A DNA stretch of 64,000 nt from Gottfriedia solisilvae (GCF_002128405.1 NZ_NETJ01000002.1:558001-622000); one strand, 5' to 3'. Shown: positions 49,399-58,843, numbered from the stretch's first letter. Numbers and translations are program-made. The notes: generated by a model from the sequence alone, not told the origin.

Positions 49399-49941
49399 AT
49401 GAATAAAATAGTAGTCGCAATTTTAAGTGTGGTTGGATTTAGTAGTTCTTTAGTATTTCCATATTACGTTCTCTTTTTAAGAAATATTGGAGATAGTTAT
49501 GATGTGTTTAGTTTATTGTATGGGCTTTTTTCATTAAGCTTAAGTATTGTTGTCTACTTTGGTGGTAAATTTTTTGAACGATTTTCTCCATATTTATTGA
49601 TGATGCTTCATTCGTTTTTCTGTAGTTATATATTTTTTTCACTTCATACGATTGAAAATATTAAAATCGTTTATATTGGGCAGGTTTTATTCGGTGGATT
49701 TACGGCCCTTTTCAAGCTTGCAGAGAAAAGATTGTTTATGAATGCAACTTCTGAATTTTATCGTAGTTATTTATTTTGGACTTCTTTTGTTACTGCAATT
49801 TGTATTATTGGAGTAGGTGTGCTATTTGATTCAATTGATATTCGCTTTATGTTTAATATAGCAGCATTGTTGTTTTTATTAAGTGGATTTGGTCTTGGGG
49901 CTAAATTTATTCTAAGAAGTAATAAAGATGATAAGAATTGA
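49399..49941 (+). CDS. MFS-like membrane protein, half size
   Basis: A 180-residue protein with about six TM helices (VVAILSVVGFSSSLVFPYYV, VFSLLYGLFSLSLSIVVYFG) in the order of one MFS half; TALFKLAEKRLFMNATSEFY resembles the inter-helix loop of MFS proteins. Full MFS proteins are about twice this size, so it is a genuine half-transporter or a truncated gene. Cotranscribed with the FAD protein. The following 297 bp hold nothing recognisable. Confidence 0.6.
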   Translation: MNKIVVAILSVVGFSSSLVFPYYVLFLRNIGDSYDVFSLLYGLFSLSLSIVVYFGGKFFERFSPYLLMMLHSFFCSYIFFSLHTIENIKIVYIGQVLFGGFTALFKLAEKRLFMNATSEFYRSYLFWTSFVTAICIIGVGVLFDSIDIRFMFNIAALLFLLSGFGLGAKFILRSNKDDKN

Positions 49942-50238
49942 CTTGTATAGCCAATTTAATATGTTGTAAATGAAAGTTTATACACAACAATGTTTTGTTA
50001 CTTGTTTTATCGTATTTTTTAATAGATTCTAATTAGATCGTTTTTGCGGTACTAGATATATCACTGTAATACCTCTGTATTTATATAATAGATAGTTTAT
50101 TAAAAAAATCTAATGTTATTTTTATAAGATGGATATTGTGTAAGTAACGAAACAATGTTATATTATCTAAAAGTAGGCTATGAAATGTATGAAAGTATTT
50201 CTATGCCTTTTTAATAGTGATAGAGAGGGAATGATAAA

Positions 50239-50421
50239 ATGTTAAGACATGAAGAGGCTGTCGGTATATTTTACGCTGCATTTGTTATATTAGGATTAAC
50301 AATAGGCTTAGGAGTTGGCTATTTTACATCACATTTAATTGCTGGTGGATTTCTTGGTTTTGGAATTGGAATAGGTTTAGGTCTTTTAAGCAATGCAATA
50401 CTGTATATTAATAAAGATTGA
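50239..50421 (+). CDS. Small glycine-rich two-TM protein
   Basis: A 60-residue protein with GIFYAAFVILGLTIGLGVGY and LIAGGFLGFGIGIGLGLLSN; GxxxG-type packing is frequent. GAGAGGGAATGA precedes the ATG. It ends 36 bp before the DHA2 exporter start and may be cotranscribed. Function unknown. Confidence 0.6.
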   Translation: MLRHEEAVGIFYAAFVILGLTIGLGVGYFTSHLIAGGFLGFGIGIGLGLLSNAILYINKD

Positions 50422-50456
50422 TTTTTAAAGTTCGAGCGTTAAAAGGAGAGAGAAAC

Positions 50457-51965
50457 ATGCAAAAAAGGGAAACAAAATTGGTTCCAGTTATGATTGCATT
50501 ATTATTAGGAATATTTTTTGCCTCATTAGATAATACGATTGTATCTACTGCGATGCCAACGATGTTAAAAGATCTAGGTGGCTACGATCAGTTTGTTTGG
50601 GTAACCTCAGCATACTTAGTAACGGAAATGGCTGGTATGCCTATTTTTGGTAAACTGTCAGATATGTATGGAAGAAAACGATTCTTTATGTTAGGTATTA
50701 TTCTATTTTTACTTGGATCGATTCTTTGTGGTACTGCTCAGTCTATCGTTCAGCTTAGTATTTACCGAGCAATTCAAGGGATTGGTGGTAGTGCATTAAT
50801 GCCAATCGCTTTCTCAATCATTTGGGATGTGTTTCCTGTTGAGAAACGCGGGAAAATGAGCGGTATTTTTGGAGCTGTATTTGGTCTTTCTAGTGTTTTA
50901 GGTCCATTAATTGGGGCATATATTACAGATTACATTGATTGGAGATTTATTTTCTATATCAATATTCCATTCGGCTTGTTAACACTTGGATTAATCAGCT
51001 TTTATTATAAAGAATCAACGAACCATCAAAAACAACAAATTGATTGGTGGGGTGCAACTACATTCGTCATTAGTATTGTCAGTTTAATGTTCGCACTTGA
51101 GCTTGGTGGAAAAGAATACGCGTGGGATTCTATTCAAATTTTAGGTTTATTTGGTGCTTTTGCGGTCTTCTTTATCATCTTTTTATTCATTGAAAGAAAA
51201 GTTCCCGAGCCAATTATTTCGTTTGAAATGTTCAAAATGCGTCTTTTTGCAGCAAGTAATTTTGTAGGCTTATTTTATGGTGCTGCGTTTATTGCAGCAA
51301 CAATCTATATCCCGATTTTTATCCAGTTTGTGCAAGGTGGTACCGCAACAAACTCTGGATTAGTACTATTACCAATGATGGTTAGTGTGAGTATTTCTGC
51401 TGCATTTGGTGGAGCCTTAGCAAATAAAACTAGCTATCGTAACTTAATGGCAGGTTCTGTCGTCCTATTATTAGCAGGTATTTTATGCTTAGGAACATTA
51501 TCACCTGATACAACGAAATTCCAAATTGTACTGTATATGATTATTGTTGGACTTGGTGTAGGTGTATCATTCTCAGTTTTAGGTATGGCAGCTATGCACC
51601 ATTTTGATAATGAAAACCGTGGTTCAGCAAGCTCTACGAACTCATTCCTTCGTGCATTAGGAATGACTGTCGGTATTACAGTATTTGGTGTTATTCAAAG
51701 AAATGTCTTTTCAGATAAAATTTCAAGTGCACTTGGGAATAGTGGTGCGCCTCAAAATTTAGATATCAATCAAGCGTTAACACCTGAGGCAAGTAAAATG
51801 ATTCCTGCTCCGGTTTTAGATAAAATTTCAGAAGTGTTTGCTACTTCTATCGCTCATACTTTCTTATGGACTTTAATTCCAGTTGGTTTAGCGATGATCT
51901 CAATTTTCTTAATGGGCAATGAAAAATTATCGAATAAAGAATTACCACAAAGTAATGCATCATAA
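50457..51965 (+). CDS. DHA2-family (EmrB/QacA) MFS exporter
   Basis: A 502-residue, about 14-TM transporter: FFASLDNTIVSTAMPTMLKD at the N-terminus (acidic residue in TM1 as in DHA2 pumps), motif A GKLSDMYGRKRFF, motif C-like AVFGLSSVLGPLIGAYITDY. Such proton antiporters expel drugs and cationic compounds. AAAAGGAGAGAG sets the ATG at 50457 rather than the open frame from 50418. An Rrf2-type regulator lies downstream. Strong terminator follows. Confidence 0.9.
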   Translation: MQKRETKLVPVMIALLLGIFFASLDNTIVSTAMPTMLKDLGGYDQFVWVTSAYLVTEMAGMPIFGKLSDMYGRKRFFMLGIILFLLGSILCGTAQSIVQLSIYRAIQGIGGSALMPIAFSIIWDVFPVEKRGKMSGIFGAVFGLSSVLGPLIGAYITDYIDWRFIFYINIPFGLLTLGLISFYYKESTNHQKQQIDWWGATTFVISIVSLMFALELGGKEYAWDSIQILGLFGAFAVFFIIFLFIERKVPEPIISFEMFKMRLFAASNFVGLFYGAAFIAATIYIPIFIQFVQGGTATNSGLVLLPMMVSVSISAAFGGALANKTSYRNLMAGSVVLLLAGILCLGTLSPDTTKFQIVLYMIIVGLGVGVSFSVLGMAAMHHFDNENRGSASSTNSFLRALGMTVGITVFGVIQRNVFSDKISSALGNSGAPQNLDINQALTPEASKMIPAPVLDKISEVFATSIAHTFLWTLIPVGLAMISIFLMGNEKLSNKELPQSNAS

Positions 51966-51968
51966 GTA

Positions 51969-52001
51969 GGAAGGCTATTTATTGGCCTTCTTTTTTTATT
52001 T
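51969..52001 (+). terminator. Terminator after the DHA2 exporter
   Basis: GGAAGGC / GGCCTTC stem with a 9-nt loop and T-run. Confidence 0.85.
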
Positions 52002-52104
52002 TTTAAATTCATTTCAATTATAATGCTTGTATTTGCCTTAGCCATCGGAAAGTAGGTTGTCTTTTTTCAAAAATCGTATAGACTAGTATTTGAGGTGAAA
52101 GCTT

Positions 52105-52527
52105 TTGAAAGACAAGGTTTCTAGTACGAAATGGTTTGGACTTGCTCTTCAGTCTTTACTTGTATTGGCAGAGCATGATGGAATTTGTCCAAGTTCTATG
52201 ATGGCTCAAAAACTTGAAGCACAGTCGACCTTTTTAAGAAAAATTCTTGCCAATTTAGTAAAAGCTGGGATTATTTCAGCAAAAGAAGGGCGAGATGGTG
52301 GTTACTACTTAGCTAGAGATGCAAGTGAAATTTCATTAAAAGATGTTTATGATGCAATGAGGTCTGATCCATATTCACAAGGATTTTTAGATGTGAATAG
52401 CCATGAATGCTTCACAGCTTCAACTCGTTCAGCTTTATATAATTTAAAAGATGAAATGGAAAGTTGGCTTGTTGAAGGTCTTGCAAAGAAGACTGTCGCT
52501 GATTTACTACCAAAAGAAATTAGATAA
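52105..52527 (+). CDS. Rrf2-family transcriptional regulator
   Basis: A 140-residue protein with the Rrf2 winged-helix pattern (FGLALQSLLVLAEHDGICPS, SMMAQKLEAQSTFLRKILAN, IISAKEGRDGGYYLARDASE). Only one cysteine (C113, in HECFTA) is present, not the three that bind Fe-S in IscR, so it more likely senses something else. GAGGTGAAAG precedes the TTG start. Inverted repeats upstream of the next gene are candidate operators. Confidence 0.85.
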   Translation: MKDKVSSTKWFGLALQSLLVLAEHDGICPSSMMAQKLEAQSTFLRKILANLVKAGIISAKEGRDGGYYLARDASEISLKDVYDAMRSDPYSQGFLDVNSHECFTASTRSALYNLKDEMESWLVEGLAKKTVADLLPKEIR

Positions 52528-52530
52528 ATA

Positions 52531-52566
52531 AAATCGAAACATTGTTTCGGTTTTATTTTTTTTTAT
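52531..52566 (+). terminator. Terminator after the Rrf2 gene
   Basis: AAAATCGAAACA / TTTCGGTTTT stem, 3-nt loop, long T-run. Confidence 0.85.
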
Positions 52567-52584
52567 AAACTGTAGTTGAATTTT

Positions 52585-52625
52585 ATACAGTTAAAGATTT
52601 ATACTGTATCTGTAAATAATACAGT
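52585..52625. promoter_or_regulatory. Probable Rrf2 operator before the nitroreductase gene
   Basis: Three 7-bp half-sites alternate in orientation: ATACAGT (52585), ACTGTAT (52603) and ATACAGT (52619). ACTGTAT-N9-ATACAGT forms an inverted repeat. It lies 20-60 bp before the nitroreductase start, so the adjacent Rrf2 protein may repress it; this is inference. Confidence 0.5.
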
Positions 52626-52643
52626 TTCAAAGGAGAGATTTAA

Positions 52644-53351
52644 ATGACAAAAGTATCATCAGATAGAGAAGAATATTTAAATAAAGTAAATGAAATAGAT
52701 TTTGGAAACGAGGCTCCTAAACATTTAGATAGTTCTGATTTCTTTACAGTAGCAAAAGAAAGACGTTCAGTACGTCATTATGATCCGAATTTCAAACTAA
52801 GTGATGAAGAAGTTCGTGAACTATTAGAAATCGCAGTTCAAGCTCCATCTTCTTCAAACTTACAACCTTGGAGATTTTTAGTTATTAATAAACAAGAAAC
52901 GAAACAAAAATTACTTCCAATTGCTAATAATCAACAACAAATCGTTGATGCTTCAGTTGTTATTGCAGTTTTAGGTGATACAAAAGCATATGTAAATGCC
53001 GATCGAATTTATGATGAATTAGTTGAAAAAGGTATGATGACTCAAGAGGTTAAAGACTTTTATGTAGGCTCAATTGTTAAAAATTATGGTAATTTCCCAG
53101 AGGAAATCGCAACAAAAGTAGCGATGATTGATGGTGGATTAGTATCAATGCAACTTATGCTTGCGGCAAAAGCAAAAGGTTTAGATACAGTACCAATGGG
53201 TGGCTTTGATCAAGCGAAATTTGTAGAAGCATTCAATGTACCTGAAAACTTCAAACCAGTCATGTTAATCTCTGTTGGTAAGGGAATCAAAGCTGGTTTT
53301 GAAAAAGTTCGTTTGACGCTAGATGAAGTTCTTACTTGGGATCAGTTTTAA
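52644..53351 (+). CDS. Nitroreductase family protein (FMN-dependent)
   Basis: A 235-residue protein with the FMN-binding pattern RRSVRHYDPNFKLSDEEVRE, VQAPSSSNLQPWRFLVI, and MIDGGLVSMQLMLAAKAKGL, DTVPMGGFD. AAAGGAGAG precedes the ATG. It probably reduces quinones or nitro compounds in the cytosol; the physiological substrate is unknown. The Rrf2 gene and operator-like repeats directly upstream suggest stress-dependent control. Confidence 0.9.
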   Translation: MTKVSSDREEYLNKVNEIDFGNEAPKHLDSSDFFTVAKERRSVRHYDPNFKLSDEEVRELLEIAVQAPSSSNLQPWRFLVINKQETKQKLLPIANNQQQIVDASVVIAVLGDTKAYVNADRIYDELVEKGMMTQEVKDFYVGSIVKNYGNFPEEIATKVAMIDGGLVSMQLMLAAKAKGLDTVPMGGFDQAKFVEAFNVPENFKPVMLISVGKGIKAGFEKVRLTLDEVLTWDQF

Positions 53352-53365
53352 GAGCAAGGAAAGTA

Positions 53366-53412
53366 AAAAGAGCATGGTTAAGGGATAGTCCTTAGCCTGC
53401 TCTTTTCTTTTG
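53366..53412. terminator. Bidirectional terminator (nitroreductase / pdxK)
   Basis: AAAGAGCATGGTTAAGG pairs with CCTTAGCCTGCTCTTT with small mismatches and A/T flanks, between convergent genes. Confidence 0.85.
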
Positions 53413-53416
53413 TATT

Positions 53417-54232
53417 TTATTTTTCTCCATGTAAACGATATGCCATATGGTTTGTTGGACCTACATATTCATTTAATTTAAATGAGTGGCGAATTGCTTC
53501 AGTAATATACTTTTTAGCAGTATATATCGCTTCTCTAGGTTCTACTCCTTTAGCTAATTCTGCACAGATTGCTGCAGAATATGTACAACCAGCACCATGT
53601 GTATATGTTGTTTCAATTCGGTCAGATTCTAAAAGTTCAATTTTTTCACCGTCAAATAAAACATCAACCGCGTTCTCATGTTGAATTTTGCTTCCGCCTT
53701 TTACAAGTACGAATTTTGCGCCTAATGCATGAATCTTACGTGCTGCTTCTTCCATTTGTTCAACTGTTTTAATCGGAGCCATATTTGCTAATTGTGCTGC
53801 TTCAAATAAATTTGGTGTTACTACAGTTGATAAAGGAACTAATACATCTCTTAATGCATCATTTGTTTCAGGATGTAAAGCCTCGTCATTCCCTTTGCAA
53901 ATCATTACCGGGTCAACTACTACACGATTTATATTATGTTTTTTTATTGTTTCTGCTGCTAATTCAATAACTTCTACTGATCCAAGCATTCCTGTTTTCA
54001 TTGCCTGAATGCCTACACCAACAACGATTGTTTCTAATTGCGCTGCAATTGTACTTATATCAATCGGAAATACTTGATGGTGCCAATGATTATGTGGGTC
54101 CATTGCAACTAATGTAGTAATTGCACTCATTCCATATACATTTCTCTCTTGGAATGTTTTTATGTCTGCCTGTAAACCTGCGCCACCACTACTATCTGAT
54201 CCTGCAAGAGTTAATGCTTTATACACTGTCAT
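53417..54232 (-). CDS. pdxK: Pyridoxine/hydroxymethylpyrimidine kinase (PdxK/ThiD type)
   Basis: A 271-residue ribokinase-fold enzyme very close in layout to B. subtilis PdxK: ALTLAGSDSSGGAGLQADIK, TFQERNVYGMSAITTLVAMD, VDPVMICKGN, and the catalytic THGAGCTYSAA (GAGC with Cys as in the ThiD/PdxK group). It phosphorylates pyridoxal or hydroxymethylpyrimidine. AGGAGGAA sets the ATG at 54232 (the frame is open to 54268). Confidence 0.9.
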   Translation of the reverse strand: MTVYKALTLAGSDSSGGAGLQADIKTFQERNVYGMSAITTLVAMDPHNHWHHQVFPIDISTIAAQLETIVVGVGIQAMKTGMLGSVEVIELAAETIKKHNINRVVVDPVMICKGNDEALHPETNDALRDVLVPLSTVVTPNLFEAAQLANMAPIKTVEQMEEAARKIHALGAKFVLVKGGSKIQHENAVDVLFDGEKIELLESDRIETTYTHGAGCTYSAAICAELAKGVEPREAIYTAKKYITEAIRHSFKLNEYVGPTNHMAYRLHGEK

Positions 54233-54466
54233 ATCAAAATTCCTCCTTTGTTCAAACACAATTTTCATTATAGCAAAAAGTACACTAAAAAACAGGAAGT
54301 AGGGCAGTTTATAGATGGTAAACAGGAATTATAAATGGAATGGTAACAAGAATTCTAAAGGATTCTTCAGTTGTTTTTGTAGAATTTTGTAGAAAATAAT
54401 TGACAACTAGATTATTAGATTGGTATAGTGATTTTATAAAATTTAATTAAATATGATCTTTATCTC

Positions 54467-54643
54467 GTATGGATAGAGGCGCGGTTTTGATGAGTTATTA
54501 CTTGGAGGTTTATGGAACCTAAGAAAAGTAATGAAAGGCGAAACTGCCGAAGTAACAAAGTTGCCATTCAATTTTGTTGCTGGGCCTATTGCTGAATAAG
54601 CGTAGGACTGTCACAAGTTTTACTTGTGGAGGGCTATTGAAGA
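54467..54643 (+). ncRNA. Lysine riboswitch (L box)
   Basis: The conserved core elements appear in order: GATAGAGGCGCGG, TGATGAGTT, TGAAAGGCGAAACTGCCGAA, TTTGTTGCTGGGCCTATTGC, GGACTGTCACAAG and CTTGTGGAGGGCTATTG. This matches the lysC-type lysine aptamer. A terminator follows at 54679 and a lysine permease gene at 54842, so lysine should switch transcription of the permease off. Confidence 0.95.
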
Positions 54644-54678
54644 GATGTTGGCTGTTAGACGCATATAAACTGAGTCTT

Positions 54679-54710
54679 AAACACGTGAACATTCTTCACG
54701 TGTTTTTTTG
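54679..54710 (+). terminator. Riboswitch expression-platform terminator
   Basis: AAACACGTGAA / TTCACGTGTTT perfect 11-bp stem, 4-nt loop, T-run, 36 bp after the aptamer. A further hairpin (GAAATTCC / GGAATTTC, 54723-54754) without a T-run follows. Confidence 0.9.
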
Positions 54711-54841
54711 TGTTTTTTCTAGGAAATTCCAACATTACATAATGTAGGAATTTCTTGAGTAAAATACACAGCAAACAACACTTTTGCGCCCCAAATTCTG
54801 CGTAAAGATAGTATTGCAAGAATGAAGAGGAGGCAACAAAG

Positions 54842-56290
54842 ATGGGACAATCAAATCTCCCGCAAAATGAAGGTTCTTTAAAAAGAGGACTTAAAGCAAG
54901 ACATTTAACAATGATTTCAATTGGTGGCTCTATTGGGACAGGGTTATTTTTAGCAAGTGGCGCATCAATAAGTGAAGCTGGTCCAGGTGGAGCTTTATTA
55001 GCTTATTGCTTAATTGGTATAATGGTGTATTTCTTAATGACAAGTTTAGGGGAGATGGCTACTTATCTTCCTGTATCAGGTTCTTTTAGTACGTATGCAT
55101 CTCGTTATGTAGATCCAGCATTTGGATTTGCGATGGGTTGGAACTATTGGTATAACTGGGCAATCACATTAGCTTTTGAATTAGTTGCTTCAGCAATGTT
55201 AATGAAATATTGGTTCCCAAATACTCCTGCTGTACTATGGAGTGCCATTTTCTTAGTGATTATTTTAGGATTAAATTTATTATCAGTTAAAGGTTATGGT
55301 GAATCAGAATTTTGGTTTGCTTTAATTAAAGTCGTAACTGTTATTGTCTTTTTAGTAGTTGGTATCGCAATGATTTTTGGAATTTTAGGTGGAGATAGTG
55401 TTGGATTTAAAAACTTCACTGCTGGTGGAGCACCGTTCCATAATGGATTTTTAGGTGTGTTATCAATCTTCATCGTTGCTGGATTCTCATTCCAAGGTAC
55501 AGAGTTGATTGGTGTTGCAGCTGGGGAAACTGAAAATCCAGAGAAAAATGTACCGAAAGCGATTCGACAAATTTTCTGGCGTATCCTTTTATTCTATGTA
55601 TTAGCAATTTTTGTGATTGGTTTATTAATCCCTTATACTGACCCAGAGTTATTAAGAGGGGACGTTTCAGTAAGTCCATTTACTTTAGTTTTTGAAAAAT
55701 TAGGTGTAGCTTTTGCAGCTTCTGTAATGAATGCAGTTATTTTAACTTCTGTATTATCAGCAGGGAATAGTGGTACGTATGCCTCTACTCGTATGTTATA
55801 TACTTTAGCTATTGAAGGAAAAGCGCCAAAATTCTTAACAAAAATTAACAAAAATGGTGTTCCAACAAATGCTTTATATGTAACGCTTGCAGTTGGTTCA
55901 TTAGCATGCTTAACGTCATTCTTTGGTGAAGGTCAAGTATATACTTGGTTATTAAACTTATCAGGTTTATCAGGATTTATTGCTTGGTTAGGTATTGCGA
56001 TTTCACATTATCGTTTCCGTAAAGCATATGTTGTTCAAGGAAAAAATTTAAATGATTTACCATATCGTGCAAAATGGTTCCCATTAGGTCCGATTCTAGC
56101 ATTTTTAGCTTGTTTATTTATCGTACTAGCTCAAAACTATCAAGCGTTCACTGGCAATGTAATTGACTGGCAAGGTGTGCTTGTTTCATACATTGGTATA
56201 CCAGTATTCCTAATTGTTTGGTTAGGCTATAAATTTAAAAATAAAACAAAAGTAGTTGCTTATAATGAAATGGATTTAAGCAGAAAATAA
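54842..56290 (+). CDS. lysP: Lysine-specific permease, LysP-like
   Basis: A 482-residue APC-superfamily permease (AAT family) with 12 predicted TM helices; signature MISIGGSIGTGLFLASG near residue 25 and FQGTELIGVAAGETENPEKN in TM6 to the following loop. AGGAGGCAACAAAG precedes the ATG. The lysine riboswitch upstream supports lysine as substrate. Ends at a terminator. Confidence 0.9.
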   Translation: MGQSNLPQNEGSLKRGLKARHLTMISIGGSIGTGLFLASGASISEAGPGGALLAYCLIGIMVYFLMTSLGEMATYLPVSGSFSTYASRYVDPAFGFAMGWNYWYNWAITLAFELVASAMLMKYWFPNTPAVLWSAIFLVIILGLNLLSVKGYGESEFWFALIKVVTVIVFLVVGIAMIFGILGGDSVGFKNFTAGGAPFHNGFLGVLSIFIVAGFSFQGTELIGVAAGETENPEKNVPKAIRQIFWRILLFYVLAIFVIGLLIPYTDPELLRGDVSVSPFTLVFEKLGVAFAASVMNAVILTSVLSAGNSGTYASTRMLYTLAIEGKAPKFLTKINKNGVPTNALYVTLAVGSLACLTSFFGEGQVYTWLLNLSGLSGFIAWLGIAISHYRFRKAYVVQGKNLNDLPYRAKWFPLGPILAFLACLFIVLAQNYQAFTGNVIDWQGVLVSYIGIPVFLIVWLGYKFKNKTKVVAYNEMDLSRK

Positions 56291-56295
56291 ATTGT

Positions 56296-56327
56296 AACCC
56301 TTCCATCTTTGGTGGAGGGGTTTTTTG
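56296..56327 (+). terminator. Terminator after lysP
   Basis: AACCCTTCCA / TGGAGGGGTT stem with a short loop and T-run. Confidence 0.9.
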
Positions 56328-56390
56328 TTTGCGTTTAAGCTAGTTTAAGCTTCTATTTTGATTTGATTGGAAATATATTGAAATTAGGTG

Positions 56391-56437
56391 TTTACAAAAA
56401 CTAATGGCATTAGTATTATAAAACTAATACCATTAGT
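56391..56437 (+). promoter_or_regulatory. Sigma-A promoter overlapped by two TetR-type operators
   Basis: TTTACA (56391-56396), 17-nt spacer, TATTAT (56414-56419). Two 15-bp palindromes, ACTAATGGCATTAGT (56400-56414) and ACTAATACCATTAGT (56423-56437), fill the spacer and the start region, 23 bp apart. The second gene of the operon is a TetR protein, so direct autorepression is expected. Confidence 0.75.
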
Positions 56438-56458
56438 TTTTATTTAGGAGGAATTGTG

Positions 56459-57157
56459 ATGAAGGTTACTAAATCTAATTTTCTTTATCAAATCAGTTTT
56501 TTACCTAATTTATTCCCTGTAAATTGTTTTTTAGTTGAAGAAGAAAATGAACTTACTTTAATTGATACTGCTTTATCATTCAGTGCTGATAAAATCATTT
56601 CTGTTTCGAATGAACTTGGCAAAAAAATTACAAACATTGTACTGACTCATGCTCATGGGGATCATATTGGTTCATTAGATCGTTTAAAATCTATGATGCC
56701 TGAAGTTGTTGTATCAATTTCTAAAAGAGATGCGAAATTATTAAAGGGTGATGTTACTTTAGAGCCAAATGAACCCAATTTGCCTATAAAAGGTGGAGTA
56801 CCTAAAAATATTCAAACCACACCTGATCGATATTTACAAGAAGGTGATACGATTGGGTCATTGTTAGCAATTGAAACACCTGGTCATACACCTGGTTCGA
56901 TGTCGTTTTTAGATCAACGTACAAACGCTGTGATTGCAGGAGATGCATTTACATTAAGAGGTGGTATTGCAATTTCAGGGCAATTGAACCTTTTATTTCC
57001 ATTTCCTGCATGGGCAACGTGGAGCAAAGAGGATGCAATCAAAAGTGCTCGTAAAATAAGTCAATTGAAACCAACATTATTGGCAGTTGGTCATGGATCA
57101 ATGTTAAATAATCCACAAGAAGCAATTGATCATGCATTAAATAAAGGAGATTCGTGA
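56459..57157 (+). CDS. MBL-fold metallo-hydrolase
   Basis: A 232-residue metallo-beta-lactamase-fold protein: LTHAHGDHIGSLDRLK (HxHxDH), IETPGHTPGSMSFLD, VIAGDAFTLRGG and AVGHGSM supply the usual two-metal ligands. TAGGAGG fits the ATG at 56459 (GTG three bases before is possible). Directly coupled to the tetR-like gene. Substrate unknown; similar TetR-controlled hydrolases act on lactones or xenobiotics. Confidence 0.85.
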   Translation: MKVTKSNFLYQISFLPNLFPVNCFLVEEENELTLIDTALSFSADKIISVSNELGKKITNIVLTHAHGDHIGSLDRLKSMMPEVVVSISKRDAKLLKGDVTLEPNEPNLPIKGGVPKNIQTTPDRYLQEGDTIGSLLAIETPGHTPGSMSFLDQRTNAVIAGDAFTLRGGIAISGQLNLLFPFPAWATWSKEDAIKSARKISQLKPTLLAVGHGSMLNNPQEAIDHALNKGDS

Positions 57158-57715
57158 ATGTCACCTAGAATTGGTTTAAATTTTAATGAATTACTGAAAA
57201 CCGCTATTCAGATCGTCGACAATGAGGGGTGGGATGTCTTAACGATTAGCTATTTAGCTAAGAAATTAACGATTCAGCCCCCTTCAATTTATAATCATGT
57301 GAAAAATTTAGATGAACTGAAAAATAGTATTGCGCTTTATGGTATCCAGCAGCTTTATGAGGAGCTTCACTCTTCGATTTGTGATCAATCAAAAGAGGCA
57401 ATTTTTTCTTTAGCTTTTGCATATATACATTTTGCTCGAAAGCACCCTGGATTATATCAATCAACTCTGTCATCAACTCACACTGTAGGTGATGAATACA
57501 CTGTAGTTGCAACTCGAATTTTAGAGTTGATTATTGAAGTTCTCAAACCATATGATGTAAATGAAATTGATCAAATCCATATTGTCAGGGGGCTAAGAAG
57601 TATTCTTCATGGATTTGTTTCACTTGAAGATCATGACGGTTTCGGTATAAACATTCCGATAGACGAGAGTATTAGATATGTATTGAAACATTATATGATG
57701 AATATTGTATCTTAA
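57158..57715 (+). CDS. TetR/AcrR-family regulator
   Basis: A 185-residue regulator with an N-terminal TetR HTH (LLKTAIQIVDNEGWDVLTIS, YLAKKLTIQPPSIYNHVKNL) and a C-terminal ligand domain of the WHG (TetR_C_33) type (FAYIHFARKHPGLYQSTLSS). It starts right at the stop of the MBL gene. Two ACTAAT/ATTAGT palindromes over the operon promoter are its likely target. Confidence 0.9.
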   Translation: MSPRIGLNFNELLKTAIQIVDNEGWDVLTISYLAKKLTIQPPSIYNHVKNLDELKNSIALYGIQQLYEELHSSICDQSKEAIFSLAFAYIHFARKHPGLYQSTLSSTHTVGDEYTVVATRILELIIEVLKPYDVNEIDQIHIVRGLRSILHGFVSLEDHDGFGINIPIDESIRYVLKHYMMNIVS

Positions 57716-57725
57716 ATAAGTAAAA

Positions 57726-57753
57726 GAACCTTTTAATAATGAAAGGTTTTTTT
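57726..57753 (+). terminator. Terminator after the tetR-like gene
   Basis: AACCTTT / AAAGGTT stem with T-run. Confidence 0.8.
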
Positions 57754-57841
57754 GTCTTTGTTTTCAGGGTTTCTAATTTATTGAATAAACAAAATATATG
57801 TTAAAATATAGAAAATTCGCTATGAGAAAGAAGGAGTAGAC

Positions 57842-58843
57842 ATGAACGCAATGGTGATTCATCAGTATGGAAATAGTTCCGAATTTCAAAAAATAGATGT
57901 TCCTTACCCGTTTCCTAAAGGAAATCAAGTTCTTGTTAAGATTGCTGCAACTAGTGTGAATCCGATTGATACGAAAATTCGAAAAGGTGTTGTTCAAAAC
58001 GCATTTCAACCTAATTTTCCAATGATTCTACATAGTGATTTTTCTGGTGAAATTGTAGAAATTGGTGAGGGTGTTTCACGTTTTTCAGTTGGAGATCTAG
58101 TATACGGGTTTAATGCAGCAGGCGGAGCCCTATCAGATTACTTATTAGTCGATGAGTCAATTTTGGCAAAAGCACCTAATAATATACAAATTCAAGATTC
58201 TGCTAGCTTACCTTTGACTTCAATTACAGCATGGGAAGCTTTAGTTGATAGAGGGAATATAAAAGCAGGAGATCATATTTTAATTCATGGGGGCACAGGA
58301 GGAGTTGGGCATGTAGCGATTCAAATAGCTAAATCCTTAGGTGCCACTGTTTCTACTACTGTTTCCTCTAATGAAAAAGCAGCATTAGTCAAATCGCTCG
58401 GAGTAGATCACGTCATAAACTATAAAGATGAGCCGGTCTTAGCATACGTTGAGCGTCTGACGAATGGTAAAGGCTTTGATGTTGTCTTTGATACTGTGGG
58501 TACTGATAATTTGGATAAATCTTTTCAAGCTGTTAAACAAAAGGGGACGGTTTTAGCGATCGCTGCTCGCTCTACTCATGATTTAACGCCATTACATAGT
58601 AAATCCTTATCATTACATGTTATTTTTATCATGCTTTCTCAAAAAACAGAGGAAGGGCGTAAAGAACATGGTGCGATTTTACATAAAATAGCTAATCTTG
58701 TAGAGTCCGAAAAAGTAAAGCCACTTATTAATCCAAAGCGTTTTACATTTGAAGAAATAAGTGAAGCTCATAATTATTTTGAAAACAAAGAAGTTGAATA
58801 TGGAAAGGTAATTGTTGAAAATCAAAGTTTCAAAGTAGAATAA
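57842..58843 (+). CDS. Zinc-independent MDR oxidoreductase (quinone oxidoreductase-like)
   Basis: A 333-residue medium-chain reductase: GroES-like N-terminus (IAATSVNPIDTKIRKG), NADP-binding HGGTGGVGHVAIQIAKSLGA, no zinc-binding cysteines. GAAGGAG precedes the ATG. It probably reduces quinones or enals with NADPH. Confidence 0.85.
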   Translation: MNAMVIHQYGNSSEFQKIDVPYPFPKGNQVLVKIAATSVNPIDTKIRKGVVQNAFQPNFPMILHSDFSGEIVEIGEGVSRFSVGDLVYGFNAAGGALSDYLLVDESILAKAPNNIQIQDSASLPLTSITAWEALVDRGNIKAGDHILIHGGTGGVGHVAIQIAKSLGATVSTTVSSNEKAALVKSLGVDHVINYKDEPVLAYVERLTNGKGFDVVFDTVGTDNLDKSFQAVKQKGTVLAIAARSTHDLTPLHSKSLSLHVIFIMLSQKTEEGRKEHGAILHKIANLVESEKVKPLINPKRFTFEEISEAHNYFENKEVEYGKVIVENQSFKVE

